Shown piece after piece: positions 1 through 10,655 of a stretch of 64,000 nt of DNA. Each line of letters opens with the position of its first letter. Within the stretch, counting starts at the first letter, position 1. This DNA is from Loripinus fragilis (taxonomy: Eukaryota > Mollusca > Bivalvia > Lucinida > Lucinidae): assembly GCA_964019695.1 (NCBI GenBank), contig OZ026530.1, positions 44,563,716 through 44,627,715 on the forward strand, in the 5' to 3' direction. The notes beneath the pieces are model-generated. The model was given only the letters and a program-made list of their open reading frames with translations. It ran no database searches and was not told where the DNA came from. Position numbers and translations under genes: made by a program.

Positions 1-15
1 CGAAACCGCCTGCAG

Positions 16-337
16 TTTGTTTGTTTTGTTGCTTTACGTCCCAAGTCAACAGCTATGGTTATGGCGGGATGGTCAGTTCACCAACCACACTTTTTCCAGG
101 GAAAGATTAAATGCAGTTAACCAGTACTTCGTGCATATACTTTCACTTGTAACTGACAACAACCCTTCTTGAATGATTCAGCGGAAGGGAGGAGAATGAC
201 CGTAGGAAATTATTTCATGATCAATCTCCACGGAAGTATGGGACTGGGCCGGGATTGAACTCGGGACCCATGGATATGCAGTCAGACTTGCATCTGTTGC
301 CAGACACGTTACTGACTGCGCTACGCTGCCCGGTAAA
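16..337 (-). mobile_element. tRNA-derived SINE, family A
   Basis: Read on the minus strand, the head resembles a tRNA: an A-box-like GTAGCGCAGTCAGTAACG near 320 and a B-box-like GAGTTCAATCCCG near 255. It is followed by a tRNA-unrelated body and a tail ending in GGACGTAAAGCAACAAAAC plus AAAC repeats at the low-coordinate end. CGCCTGCAG at 7-15 and 341-349 flanks the element as a target-site duplication, which indicates LINE-mediated insertion. Other copies of this family lie at 786-1111, 9825-10135, 32979-33308 and 34109-34404. Confidence 0.85.
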
Positions 338-785
338 AAACGCCTGCAGGTCTTGGTAAATTAAGCATATTGGATTTTTCAAGTCTCTGGGGAAAAGAAT
401 AAAATGCTTAAGGTGGAATGTCTCAAGTAGATAGAATAATATTTTCTTATCCAACAAATTTAACATGCATATTGGGTGCTCAAAAGAACCGTCTCATTTA
501 GATGATTTAATTGAGTATTATACATAACACATTTTGTTTGAGAATAAGAAAAAAAATATTTACAAATTCTAGTTAAGAGGTCGGCGCATTGTCTTGCTAT
601 GATAAAAAAAATCTGAAGTGAATTGATAATTGATCGAACATCGGGAAATATATTTTGGCATGGATCATATATGCTATTTTCCTTGAGTAAGGGTTATTTA
701 TCAGAAACTGTATGATGTAAATCACATAACATAAAAAATCCCATTTATCCAACCCCAGTAAATTCCAGTAAAAATATAAACCACT
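338..785. other. AT-rich spacer with a half palindrome
   Basis: No coding signal seen. At 470-500 the phrase TGGGTGCTCAAAAGAACCG matches one arm of the dispersed snap-back family described at 3765-5160. The rest is unassigned AT-rich sequence. Confidence 0.5.
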
Positions 786-1111
786 TGTTTTGTTGCTTTA
801 CAGTCAAGGAAAAAGCTATGGTCATTATGGAACGGTCAGTTCACCTAACCACCCTTTTCCTAGGCAAACTTGAAAAAGCGGTTAACCAGTACTTTGTGCA
901 CATACTTTCACTTGTAACTGACAACAACCCTTCTTGAATGATTCAGCGGAAGGGAGGAGAATGACCGTAGAAATTATTTCATTATCAATCTCCATGAATG
1001 TATCAGACTAACTGGGCAGGGATGGAACTCTGAACTCGTGAACTTTGGATCTGCAGTCAGACATGTGCATCTGTAGTCAGACACATTACCCACTGCGCCA
1101 TGCGGCTCGGT
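786..1111 (-). mobile_element. tRNA-derived SINE, family A (diverged)
   Basis: Same organisation as the copy at 16-337: tail on the left (TTGTTTTGTTGCTTTAC) and tRNA-like head on the right (CACTGCGCCATGCGGCTCGG). Flanks AAATATAAACCACT (772-785) and AAATATATAGACAACT (1112-1127) look like a degraded target-site duplication. The B-box region is mutated, so this copy is probably old. Confidence 0.75.
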
Positions 1112-1309
1112 AAATATATAGACAACTGACTTTAAGTTATTGTGAAATTCAAATATTTGACTAGGTGGGGTCAGCGATGGGGTAAACTTTTTGACACCGT
1201 ACCATGCTTATCATGCCCATTTTGATTGACTTCTTGTATACTTGTCGATATAAATTTCTGCCTTGTCCTGAATAAAATGGAACCAGGTATAATGGTATTT
1301 CCACACCCC

Positions 1310-1383
1310 CTGACCCAGGAAGACCCATCACGACATGACTGAAAATTGTTGACTGGGACATAAAGAATCAAAACAAACAAACA
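1310..1383 (+). mobile_element. SINE family B 3' tail fragment
   Basis: Contains GACCCAGGAAGACCCATC, then TTGTTGACTGGGACATAAAG and AATCAAAACAAACAAAC. This is the 3' half of the SINE whose full copies are at 8586-8793 and 54184-54370. The tRNA-like head is absent. Sequence from 1112 to 1309 and from 1384 to 1670 shows no feature I can support. Confidence 0.6.
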
Positions 1384-1669
1384 CGAGTCAATGCAATATC
1401 TCAAGTGTTAATGAGTCAATATCGAAGATGCTTGTAGGATGTTGACTGTTCTTCATCCAGGGTCTATAATTATATGAATCAAATCTGAAGAACAGATACT
1501 GAGACATGGTTCCGACCTGAAGGATAATGCACACAGGCATACAACCCTAAAACTATATACCCATTAAGTTATAGTGGGCACAGTTGAAAGAAGAACATGC
1601 AGTTGAGGGGGCGCCATCGCAAATCCCAAGCTTAAGTTTTTTACCCCCCCCCCCCAGCACTTCAAGGGC

Positions 1670-2910
1670 AACCCCCAGCAACAGAATGAAAATTCTGTTA
1701 AATATGTTTCCTATCTTTTATTTGTGAGAACACACACAAAGTTTGGTATAAAAGCTTTGAAATTGACATGGTAACCAAATTTAATGATATTTGACCTTTT
1801 GACCTCACCCCAGGGTCATAAGTTTGACCCTAGGATGAAAATTTTACTTGCATTCTGTTCTGCTCGTCATCCCCGTAGATTTGATATGCAACATGACCAT
1901 GCTTGAAAAAAAAAACTGTTGACCCCCTGGGCACCCCTAGTGCCCCAAAGTCCCACCCCTGGGGCATGGCCCATGTGACAGAATGAAACTCCTGTCTGAT
2001 ATGTTTTGTATCTTTCATTTGTGAGAACACAAACACAGTTTGGTATAAAAATCTTTGAAATTGACATGGTAACCGAAATTTAATGATATTTGATCATTGA
2101 CCTCCCCCCAAGGTCACCAGTTTGACCTGAGGATAAAAATTTTACTTACATCCTGTTTTGCTTGTCATCCCCATCAATTTGATATGCCACATGACCATGT
2201 TTAATAAAAAAAAGACCCGCTGGGCACCCTCGGCGACCCAAAGTCCCACACCTGGGGCATGAGCCGCATGACCCAGGTGACAGAATGAAAATCCCGTCTG
2301 CTATGTTTTGAATCTTTCATTTGTGAGAATACACACAAAGTTTGGTGTAAAAATCTTTGAAATTGACTTTGTAATTGAAATTAAATGATTTTTGACCCTT
2401 CCCCAGGACCCCAGGGGGGTGGGCCAAAAAATATTTGCCGTTGCATGCTCCATTCATGTGAGTAGCTCACACACCAAATTTGGTTGAATTTCATCCAATG
2501 GTTTATGAGGAGATAGCATGTCGTACAGACGGCGGGGCATAATTTGATTTTTGACCCCTAAGCACCCCCAAGCCCAATCCCTAGGGCATAACCCAGGCAC
2601 AGAATAAAAATCCTGTCTGATATGTTTTGTATCTTTAATTTGTGAGAACACACACAAAGTTTTGTATAATAATCTTTGAAATTGGCTTTGTAATTGAAAT
2701 TAAATGATATTTGACCTTTTGACCCCTCCCCACAGCCCCAGGGGGCAAGGCCAAAAAGATTTGCCGATGCATGCCCCATTCATGTGAGTAACTCACACAC
2801 CAAATTTGATTGAATTTTGTCCAGTGGTTTATAAGGAGATAGCACAACAGACAGACGGATGGACGGAGGCGATTACAATATCCCCTTAAGCGTGGGGATA
2901 ATAATTGATA
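1670..2910. repeat. Diverged tandem repeat, unit about 300 bp, with GACCTTTGACCCC phrase
   Basis: The phrase GTGAGAACACACACAAAG recurs near 1724, 2021, 2323 and 2642, spacings 297, 302 and 319. Each unit also holds TTTGACC..CCCC..CCAGGG and a proline/poly-C-like stretch. The block ends with a GACAGACGGATGGACGG tail at about 2850-2870. Short open frames here (for example around 1830-2067 and 2454-2847) are repeat translations and are similar to one another for that reason. Confidence 0.75.
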
Positions 2911-3420
2911 TTGGTCAAAGGATATTTTATGGAAGTTAAGGCTTTAGAAAGATATTTTGATCTTTGCGCATAATATGACCTTAAAATTACCAACAGACCA
3001 GCTACTTGGTTCATGTACAATACGCATCGTCTTATTATGTTGGATACTTGTGCCAAATGATATGAAAATCAAGTACAGGATTTGGAACTATTCTCAAGTT
3101 TTTCAAAACTGTTTCTGTTAGCCTGTGACCTTGACTTTTGACATAGAGGCCTGATTTATATACAATATACATTGAAACATATCAACTAGTAAACCCTTAA
3201 GGCAATTTTGGTACAGGGTCTTATGAGAAGCATTTGTGTGAAACTAATACAGTAGTTAAATTCAAATTTGGCCCAGTGATTTAGAAAATGTCATTTAAAG
3301 AAATTTAAGTTTACTGATATATTCAGATGTTACAAAGCAGGACCAAAGACAGACAAAGAGCGGTCACAAAAGCTGGTGAAGCCTAATTAAGGCTAGGGTG
3401 AGCTAAAAAAAACATTGTCA
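2911..3420. repeat. Dispersed repeat ending in a GGTGAGCT-type tail
   Basis: No gene seen. The right end reads GGTCACAAAAGCTGGTGAAG...GGGTGAGCTAAAAAA, a degenerate form of the AGCTCACC...GGTGAGCT hairpin tail present at 11240-11262 and 19492-19526. It probably belongs to the same class of dispersed repeat as the preceding block. Confidence 0.4.
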
Positions 3421-3505
3421 CGTTCCATTCTTTTGTGGAGATTTATCATGAAATAATTTCTATGGTCATTCTCTTTCCGCTGATTCAAAAATAGTCGTCA
3501 GAAGG
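3421..3505 (+). mobile_element. SINE family A internal fragment
   Basis: CATGAAATAATTTCTATGGT followed by CATTCTCTTTCCGCTGATTC matches the body of the family A SINE. Head and tail are missing. The following 3506-3764 has no recognisable feature. Confidence 0.5.
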
Positions 3506-3764
3506 GATGGCAAATCCCCTGACCTCAAAGTAAATGATAAGAAGTTACAAACAGCCAACCTAGTATATATATTTTATGATATAATACTAAGTGTCAATGC
3601 AAGCATATATGAGAGTTTGAGAGTTTTATTCATTGATCAAAACCCCTAACCAGGGTGCAAGTCAAAACATACGAACAAATAAACATTTGAGGAAAGTTTA
3701 AAATATGATTACGAGAATCAGCATAATCTCCTCAGTCGGTATTCATGTCTACTTGAAGCACAGT

Positions 3765-5160
3765 GAGACCTCCAAACAATTAAACACCACTTTAGATGAG
3801 AATAGCCAGGTCTCCAGATAAGAGTGCATATTGGAATATTTTTTTTCTTTCTTTCTCATCCAACACATATGGTGTGGGTACTCAAAAGACCCGTCTCAAT
3901 AGAGACGGTCCCCTTGAGCACCCAAAACACATATTCAAATTAATGGGTAAGATATTTAAAAGTTTACGCAAATAAAATTTCCTTATCTGGATCTATGAAT
4001 AGCAATACAAAACATATGGTGTGGGTACTCAAAAGAACCGTCTCAATGAGACGGTCCCCTTGAGCACCCAAAACACATGTTTAAATAAATGGGTAAGAAA
4101 TTAAAAGTTTACACAAATAAAACAGCCAGGCCTCCAGACAAGAGTGTGTATTGGAATATAATTTTCTTTATTTCTCGTCCAAAACATAATGTGGGTACTC
4201 AAAAGAACCGTCTCAATGAGACAGTCCCCTTGAGCACCAAAACCACATGTTCAAATTAATGGGTAAGAAAACAATTAAAAGTTTACGCAAATAAAATTTC
4301 CTTATCTGGATCTATTAAATAGCAATACAAAACATATGGTGTGGGTACTCAAAAGAACCGTCTCAATGAGACGGTCCCCTTGAGCACCCAAAACACATGT
4401 TTAAATTAATGGGTAAGAAATTAATTAAAAGTTGATGCAAATAAAACAGCCAGGCCTCCAGACAAGAGTGCGTATTGGAATATTATCCTCTTTATTTCTC
4501 ATCCAAAACATATGGTGTGGGTACTCAAAGGAACCGTCTCAATGAGACGGTCCCCTTGAGCACCCAAAATACATGTTTAAATTAATGGGTAAGAAATTAA
4601 TTAAAAGTTTACACAAATAAAACAGCCAGGCCTCCAGACAAGAGTGTGTAGTGGAATATTATTTTCTTTATTTCTCATTCAAAACATGGTGTGGGTACTC
4701 AAAAGAACGGTCTCAATGAGACGGTCCCCTTGAGCACCCAAAACACATGTTCAAATTAATGGGTAAGAAAACAATTAAAAGTTTACGCAAATAGAATTTC
4801 CTTATCTGGATCTATGAATAGCAATACAAAACATATGGTGTGGGTACTCAAAAGAACCGTCTCAATGAGACGGTCCCCTTGAGCACCCAAAAGACATGTT
4901 TAAATTAATGGGTAAGAATTTAATTAAAAGTTTACGAAAATAAAACAGCCAGGCCTCCAGACAAGAGTGGGTATAGGAATATTTTCCTCTTTATTTCTCA
5001 TCCAAAACATATGGCGTGGGTACTCAAAAGAACCGTCTCAATGAGACGGTCCCCTTGAGCACCCAAAACACATGTTCAAATCAATGGGTAAGAAAATAAT
5101 TTAAAGTTTACGCAAATAAAATTTCCTTATCTGGATCTATGAATAGCAAAACTTCAGTGC
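3765..5160. repeat. Higher-order tandem array of snap-back palindromes (148 + 174 bp alternating units)
   Basis: Eight palindromic cores (GTGGGTACTCAAAAGAACCG / CGGTCCCCTTGAGCACCC around CTCAATGAG) begin near 3874, 4021, 4191, 4341, 4517, 4691, 4840 and 5016. Spacings are 147, 170, 150, 176, 174, 149 and 176. Two linkers mostly alternate: a short one with TTCCTTATCTGGATCTATG and a long one with CAGCCAGGCCTCCAGACAAG. The two linkers correspond to the two ends of the dispersed single-copy element (for example 25120-25315), so the array looks like head-to-tail concatenated elements. Confidence 0.85.
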
Positions 5161-5374
5161 AAAACATGAAGAAACCCTGAGAGAGAGTGATAACTCATGC
5201 AGAATGTATATGGTTTCAATACTCATCAGAGTATCTTGACTAGTTCCATGATGACTAGCTGCACAAAAATTTATTAATATGTATTATAATGGCTGTGAGA
5301 TCCATAATATGTCTGTGAGATCTATACGAAATGGTAACAATATGGAATATTGGCAATTAATGAACCCTAAAAAG
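5161..5374. other. Short unassigned spacer
   Basis: AT-rich; contains GGCTGTGAGATCCATAATAT/GTCTGTGAGATCTATACG as a small direct repeat near 5292-5325. Nothing else seen. Confidence 0.4.
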
Positions 5375-6545
5375 TTCATTCAAGGGAGATAACCCAATCG
5401 TGTAGCAAGGGTAGAGCAACCATTTTTGCATGTGACATATCATCTTGACCTGATATATATGTATTCCAAATATCATCAAAATTTATTAAAGGTAATAAAA
5501 GTTATTGAGTGCACAAGCCTTCCACTCTAACATTCATTCGAGGAAGATAACTCAAATGGGCAGCAAGGGGGAGCAACAATTCTTGCATGTGACATATCAT
5601 CTTAACCTAATAGATTTAACAAATATCATCAAAATATCTCAAAGGGTAAATGAGTTATTGAGCCCACAAGCTTTCCCCTTGTAAGGTCAATGGGTCGCAG
5701 GGGGAGCAACCATTCATGAACATGACACACCGTCTTGGCCTGATATATATGTAAACCAAATATCATCAAATTATCTGAAAGGGTATAAGTTATTGAGTGC
5801 ACAAGCTTTCTACTCTAAAGTAGATTCAAGGGAGATAACTCAAAAGGGCAACAAGGGGGAGCTACCATTTAAAAATGTGACACACCATTTTGGACTGATC
5901 TATAAGTCTACAGAGTATCATCAACATATCTCAAAGGGTATAAACGTTATAAAGCACACAAGCATTCCCCTTCAAAATCATTTAAGGGAGATAATTCAAA
6001 AAGACAACAAAGGGGTGCGACCGTTCTTGCATGTGACACACAGTCTTGACCTGATATACATGTATGCCAAATATCATCAACATATCTCAAAGGGTACAGG
6101 AGTTATTGAGCGCATAAGCGTTCCCCTATAAAGTACATTCAAGGGAGATAACTCAAAAGGCCTGCAATCGAGAGCAGCCCTTATTGCACATGACACACCA
6201 TCTAGACCTGATATACATGTCTACCGAATATCATCAAAATATCCCAAAGGATATAAGAGTTATTGAGTGCACAATTTAGCTTCCCTCTATAAAGTTCATT
6301 CAAGGGAGATAACTCAAAAGGCCAGCAAAGAGAGCAACCATTCTTGCAAAATACACACTGTCTTGACCGGCTATGCATGCCAACCAAATACATGTATTAT
6401 CAAAATATCTCAAAGGTATTATTAAAGTTATTGATTGCACAAGCTTTTGTCTACGGATGGACAGACAGACGGACACCACGCTATAACCCCCCCCCCCCCC
6501 ACTCCCACCTTGTCAGTCGAGGGATAAAAAGGAATGTTGTCAGCT
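5375..6545. repeat. Tandem array, unit about 155 bp (CAAGGGAGATAACTCAAAAG)
   Basis: CAAGGGAGAT or close variants occur at about 5391, 5539, 5827, 5983, 6140 and 6301, spacings 144-161 (one unit boundary near 5690 is degenerate). Each unit contains GACCTGATATA, CCAAATATCATCAAAATATC and TTATTGAGTGCACAAGC. The array ends with a GGACAGACAGACGGACACC tail and a C tract at 6488-6500. The open frame at 5793-6131 is an internally repeated translation of this array, not a gene. Confidence 0.85.
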
Positions 6546-6554
6546 AAAAAGGAA

Positions 6555-6680
6555 AGAGTGTGTGCAAAGCACTAGTTAACCGCTTATTCAAGCTTGCCTA
6601 GGAGAAGTGTGGTTAGGTGAGCTGACCCTCTCAACATGCCTGTAGCTGTTGATGGGTATGTAAAGCCTCAAGCCGAGCCA
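6555..6680 (+). mobile_element. SINE family A 3' fragment
   Basis: GCACTAGTTAACCGCTTATT, CAAGCTTGCCTAGGAGAAGT and GTGGTTAGGTGAGCTGACC match the 3' half of the family A SINE. No tRNA-like head precedes it. Confidence 0.6.
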
Positions 6681-6689
6681 AACAAAACA

Positions 6690-7030
6690 AAAGGTTTGAG
6701 AAAGACACATTAATCCCTGCTTAGTTCTGGTTCGACCCATGATGAGATTGACTCGTCTGTGACATAACTGAAAAATTATTGCCTGGGATGTCAAAAATAA
6801 AATATAAAAAAGATGTCAGTGTTGTATGCAGCCATAATTAACCCTTTATCTGCTTGTGATAATTTTTATCATCTGCTATGTCCTATGCAATTGATCCATA
6901 GGTAGGGCAGGGGGTCCGAGGGCAAAACACATTAATATCTACTAAGTACGGGTTCAACCCAGGAAGACCTATCCCAACATTAATAAAAAATTGTTGACTG
7001 GCATATAAAAAATCAAATAAAAAAAAGATG
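6690..7030 (+). mobile_element. Two tandem SINE family B tail fragments
   Basis: Two diverged copies of the family B tail (AGACACATTAATCC...CTGAAAAATTATTGCCTGG and AACACATTAATATC...AAAAATTGTTGACTGG) lie near 6695-6806 and 6920-7028. Both end in AAATCAAATAAAAA-type tails. Neither has a head. Between them is GCCATAATTAACCCTTTATC, repeated near 7050. Confidence 0.5.
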
Positions 7031-7484
7031 TCTGTTCTGTACTCAGCCATAATTAACTCTATCTGCTAGTAGCAATTTTTGTCATCTGCTGATGTCGGAC
7101 AGTCCTATGGAAACAGTTGCATGTGCCGATCCAGAAGGAGGGTGGACAGGGGGTCAGGGCCCAACCCCCCTTAGAACACCACACGTTATTTGAGATTTTA
7201 TAGGGAATAGGCAATTGGAACACCCCCCCCCCCCCTCGAAACGAAAATTCCTGGACCTCCACATCAACGGTAGGGCAAAATTATCTAGCATGTTGTATGG
7301 GCATAAATCTGTATGAAGAGGAAGAAAAAGTCCAATAATTGCAAAGTATTGAAATGTAGTTTGATTGTCTAGTTAGCTCAGATTAGACATACTATGCCAT
7401 TAAAGTTACATATCAAAATGTCCAATTGCATCTTTTTAAGAAATTAAAATTTTTTATGAAAACATATAAGAACTGCCACCGGAA
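7031..7484. other. Spacer with G/C homopolymer-bearing repeat
   Basis: CAGTCCTATGGAAACAGTTG and CCGATCCAGAAGGAGGGTGG, then a C tract at 7222-7234 beside CTCGAAACGAAAATTCCTGG, resemble other dispersed repeats of this window (31340-31500). No coding evidence. Confidence 0.35.
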
Positions 7485-8500
7485 TTTTTTTGCCAAACCA
7501 GTTTTTGGCAAAATGACCTAGTACTTTTAGTTGACATAGAAAGCTAAAGTGACTTAATTCCAGTAGAATAGACCCTACTGAGGAAATTCTATAGGTTTTT
7601 GGCTTAAAATCTGAAATGACCTAGAAAATATTCCACGACAAAGGTCAAAATCCCCGCGGGGATTTGCAAATCCCCGCGGGGAAAACATTTCCCCGCGGGG
7701 ATTTTTCACCATCCCCGCGGGGATTTTTTCCCCGTGCGAAAAATTTCCCCGCGGGGATTTTCGAAAATTCTAAAACTCAGTTTTTTATTCAAATATGACA
7801 AGATCTCATGTAAATGGTGTGTAAAAATGAATTTCCACCAGTAATAACAATTTTTCATTTTTCCCCGCGGGGATTTTTTCCTGCAGGGATTTTTGGAGAA
7901 AAAATCCCCGCGGGGATTTTTTAAAACATGTTTAAGGGTCTAAAATCAAGCTTAGGTTCACTCTTGCAATCTGTATGACACATTTGAGTATGTTTCAAGT
8001 ATATATTAACATTTTGATTTTCCCCATGGGGAAAAATCCCCGCGGGGATATTTCCCCGCAGGAATTTTTCCCCGCAGGGATTTTTCCCCAATGGGATTTT
8101 TTTTCTGCACAGTATTCATCCTTAGAAGATCTTATTCAATGGCAAAGTATTTTTCTTGCATTTATTCACATTTATATTGTATATGGTATGGATCCAGCTC
8201 AGCTGCTGCATGTTGTAGTGAAGCAAGCGGGTAAACTGTATTTTTAGATTTACTCGGTCACAAACCCAAAGACAGTTTTTCACATTATGCTGCCCATATA
8301 TCTGTATTCACAGTTAAGCTGCACCTGTAAGGGCCACCTGCTTGTTCCATCTCTTTGTTCACTTTGCAAAGAGTTTAGATCCAGATCAGGCCCTACATCT
8401 CGGGTACAGATTACAGGATCAAAGTTGTTTGATATTGTGTTTTTTTTCTGAATTTGCTTGGGCATAGTAATAAAACTAATATTATTAATATCAGCAAATA
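7485..8500 (+). repeat. Long dispersed repeat, copy 1 (inverted partner at 42430-43825)
   Basis: From GCCACCGGAATTTTTTTGCC to ATTATTAATATCAGC this segment matches the reverse complement of 42430-43825 almost base for base over long stretches, including unique phrases such as TTCCACGACAAAGGTCAAAA. It contains the CCCCGCGGGG cluster and, at 8340-8470, a DPDQ-type inverted-repeat element. The match resumes after the inserted MITE, at 9246-9480 (partner 42190-42415). No transposase is visible, so the family is non-autonomous or degenerate. Confidence 0.8.
7648..8105. repeat. Cluster of CCCCGCGGGG palindromes
   Basis: About eight perfect CCCCGCGGGG decamers, usually as ATCCCCGCGGGGATT, plus variants (CCCCATGGGG, CCTGCAGGGA, CCCCGCAGGA), sit in otherwise AT-rich DNA. 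Each is a SacII-type CpG-rich palindrome. Spacings are irregular (roughly 15-60 bases, with larger gaps), so this is not a simple tandem repeat. Confidence 0.85.
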
Positions 8501-8541
8501 AAAATAAAACATTTGTCTACTTTAACAGTTTTTGTTAAATA

Positions 8542-9243
8542 CAGTCAAAACTTTTTATTACGTCACTCGTTATAACAGAATATTCGGGAGCGCAGTGGCT
8601 CAGTGGTAGAGTGCTTGACTCGAGACCGAAGGGTAGCAGGTTCGAGCCTCACCGGCGTCACTGCGTTGTGGTCCTTGAGCAAGACACATTTATCCTAGCT
8701 TAGTACTGGTTAAACCCAGGAAGAACCGTCCCGCATAACTGAAAGATTGTTGAGTGGACGTAAAGAATCAAATCAAACAAACAAACAAACAAAATAACAG
8801 AATATTCAATATTTAACATAAAATTGCTGGGAACGGATCTGTTTCCATTGAAATTCCATCTTTATAACAGAATATTCACTTAACGACACCGACAGTAACT
8901 TCTGGAAATAGATATACAATTTCTATTGAAAATAAATTCATTATAACAGAATTGTTACCATGTGTCAGACAATTTTGTGATCAGAACAAGGTCTTTTTGC
9001 ATGAACAGGTTTCTGTCTCACTTGATAAGTGGGAAGCTTTGTGCATTTTGATGCCATACAAAATTGAACTGATGTATACATTTGGAATAATGGCATTTTA
9101 ATTCATTTATATAATATTTTATTCCACCAAATGATTATTATGTGGAAATCTGGTAATGGTCAGAATTTCTTTATAACAGCAAATTCACTTTAACGTCAAA
9201 GATAGCTTGGAACAAACAGTGTCGTTATAAAGAGGGTTGACTG
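8542..9243. mobile_element. pogo/Tigger-like MITE, TA target-site duplication
   Basis: The left end CAGTCAAAACTTTTTATTAC and the right end (reverse complement CAGTCAACCCTCTTTATAAC) form terminal inverted repeats of the type known from pogo/Tc1-mariner elements, CAGTCAA..CTCTTTATAACG. TA flanks both ends (8540-8541 and 9244-9245). It interrupts the long repeat. The uninterrupted sequence TTAAATAGTTGAGAGG survives at 9594-9609, and a similar join is seen at 42400-42415. There is no coding capacity. A SINE is nested inside at 8586-8793. Internal copies of TTATAACAGAATATTC suggest a repetitive interior. Confidence 0.85.
8586..8793 (+). mobile_element. tRNA-derived SINE, family B (nested)
   Basis: The head GGGAGCGCAGTGGCTCAGTG, GTAGAGTGCTTGACT and the B-box GGTTCGAGCCTC give a clear tRNA-like promoter. 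Body and tail end in GGACGTAAAGAATCAAATC and AAAC repeats. It is bounded by perfect 14-bp duplications ATAACAGAATATTC at 8572-8585 and 8794-8807. It lies inside the pogo-like MITE and is therefore younger. A second full copy is at 54184-54370. Confidence 0.92.
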
Positions 9244-9424
9244 TAGTTGAGAGGTAATATGATTTTAGCATTTGTGTTGTCTGCTGATTCTTCATGATTT
9301 AACTTCTTCAAAACAAATTCAGTAATACCAACAGAATGACAAACACTTGGATTCAGACTTTGTCTCAAGGGATAATTAGTAGGTTTGTTTTGACATGCAC
9401 AGTCAAACAAGCCGTGACTCCTTT

Positions 9425-9720
9425 AAGCAATAACTGTTTGAATCCAGATCAGGCCCTACATCTCAGGCCTGATCAGAATCCAAACTGTTTGACATTGTGG
9501 TGGTAGTCCTGAATTAGCTTCGGCATAGTAATAAAACTAATATTAATATCAGCTAAGTATACATAAAACATTTGTCCACTTTAACAGTTTTTGTTAAATA
9601 GTTGAGAGGTAACATTATAATTTTAGCATTTGTGTTGTCGGCTGGTTCTTTATAAAATTACTTTTTCAAAACAAATTCAGTAATACCAACAGAAAGACAT
9701 ACAGTTTTGATCCGGATCAG
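9425..9720 (+). repeat. Second partial copy of the long repeat, with DPDQ-type palindrome
   Basis: TTTGAATCCAGATCAGGCCC, GGCATAGTAATAAAACTAAT and AATACCAACAGAAAGACATA repeat, in direct orientation, parts of 8380-8500 and 9240-9380. This copy lacks the pogo-like MITE and shows the empty site TTAAATAGTTGAGAGG at 9594-9609. Confidence 0.7.
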
Positions 9721-9824
9721 GCCCAAATGAAATATGTATTCATAATTTAGATGACCTTTTGGACCATCTGCTAGGGTATTCTGTTGGTAGACTTTGAACA
9801 AAGTTTAAATCCAGATCATACTTG

Positions 9825-10135
9825 GCTGCATAGCACATGGATGTCAGTAATATGTCTGACTACAGATGTATGTCTTACTGCAGATCCAGGGGTCGCAATT
9901 TCGATCCCAGTCTGGTCCCATAATTTCTTGGAGACTGATCATGAAATAATTTCTATGGATATTTTCCTCCATTCTGCTGATTTATTCAAGGATTATTGTC
10001 AGAACTTTATGCACGAACTACTGGTTAACTGCTTGTTCAAACTTGCCCAGTAAAAAAAGTATGGTTAAGTGAACTGACTGTCCAGACATGACCATAGCTG
10101 TTGAGTGAGACGTAAAATAACAAGGTAAACCAAAC
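9825..10135 (+). mobile_element. tRNA-derived SINE, family A (old copy)
   Basis: A degraded head (GCATAGCACATGGATGTCAG) is followed by a B-box-like GGTCGCAATTTCGATCCCAG and the family body (GATCATGAAATAATTTC...). The tail GTTGAGTGAGACGTAAAATA ends in AAACCAAAC. The open frame across 9784-10053 is a translation of this SINE. Confidence 0.7.
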
Positions 10136-10139
10136 TAAA

Positions 10140-10655
10140 ATACAGATCATACCTACACTAAACATCAGGCCTGATCAGGATCCAAATTGTTTAACATCAA
10201 TTTGACACCAGGACTCTCAGATGTTTATATTACAAACTGTATCCTGCATTGTGACAAGGATTTTTATGACTACACAAGAACTTAGCCAGCAATTACTTTT
10301 TTCCTTAGATTATTGTCTGCTCATACATTCAAATGAACTACAGACTGGATTTTTTCAATAAGATTTTTCATGGAAGGAAATGTTTACAAGGGAAGCAGTC
10401 TAATCTGGGTCTGTATTGTTTGCAGTATAAACTAAATAAGAACATTTACAGACCAGGGAAGCAGACAAAAGTGGCTAAATAATGCTTTATTAGTCAGGGC
10501 AGGCCTTGAAATATCATAAAATAGCACTCGCCCTGCATCACAAAGTATTTGCATATATATATATATGGAAAAAAATCACTAGAAATATCAAAATTTTCAC
10601 TTGCCCTTCAGCCTAAGGCACATGTAAATCCGAGCAGATAAGTGCTATTTTCCAG
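10140..10655. other. Unassigned AT-rich spacer
   Basis: Holds a partial DPDQ-type phrase (CATCAGGCCTGATCAGGATC near 10162) and a short (AT) run at 10554-10565. No coding or RNA signal seen. Confidence 0.4.

Noticed and set aside
3765..5160. Possible CRISPR-like array, because of regularly spaced palindromic repeats
   Set aside because: The genome is eukaryotic, the repeats are 45-50-base hairpins separated by repeated rather than unique linkers, and there are no cas genes.
5793..6131. 112-codon frame with two internal repeats
   Set aside because: It translates two units of the 155-bp tandem array and has no start context or family similarity.
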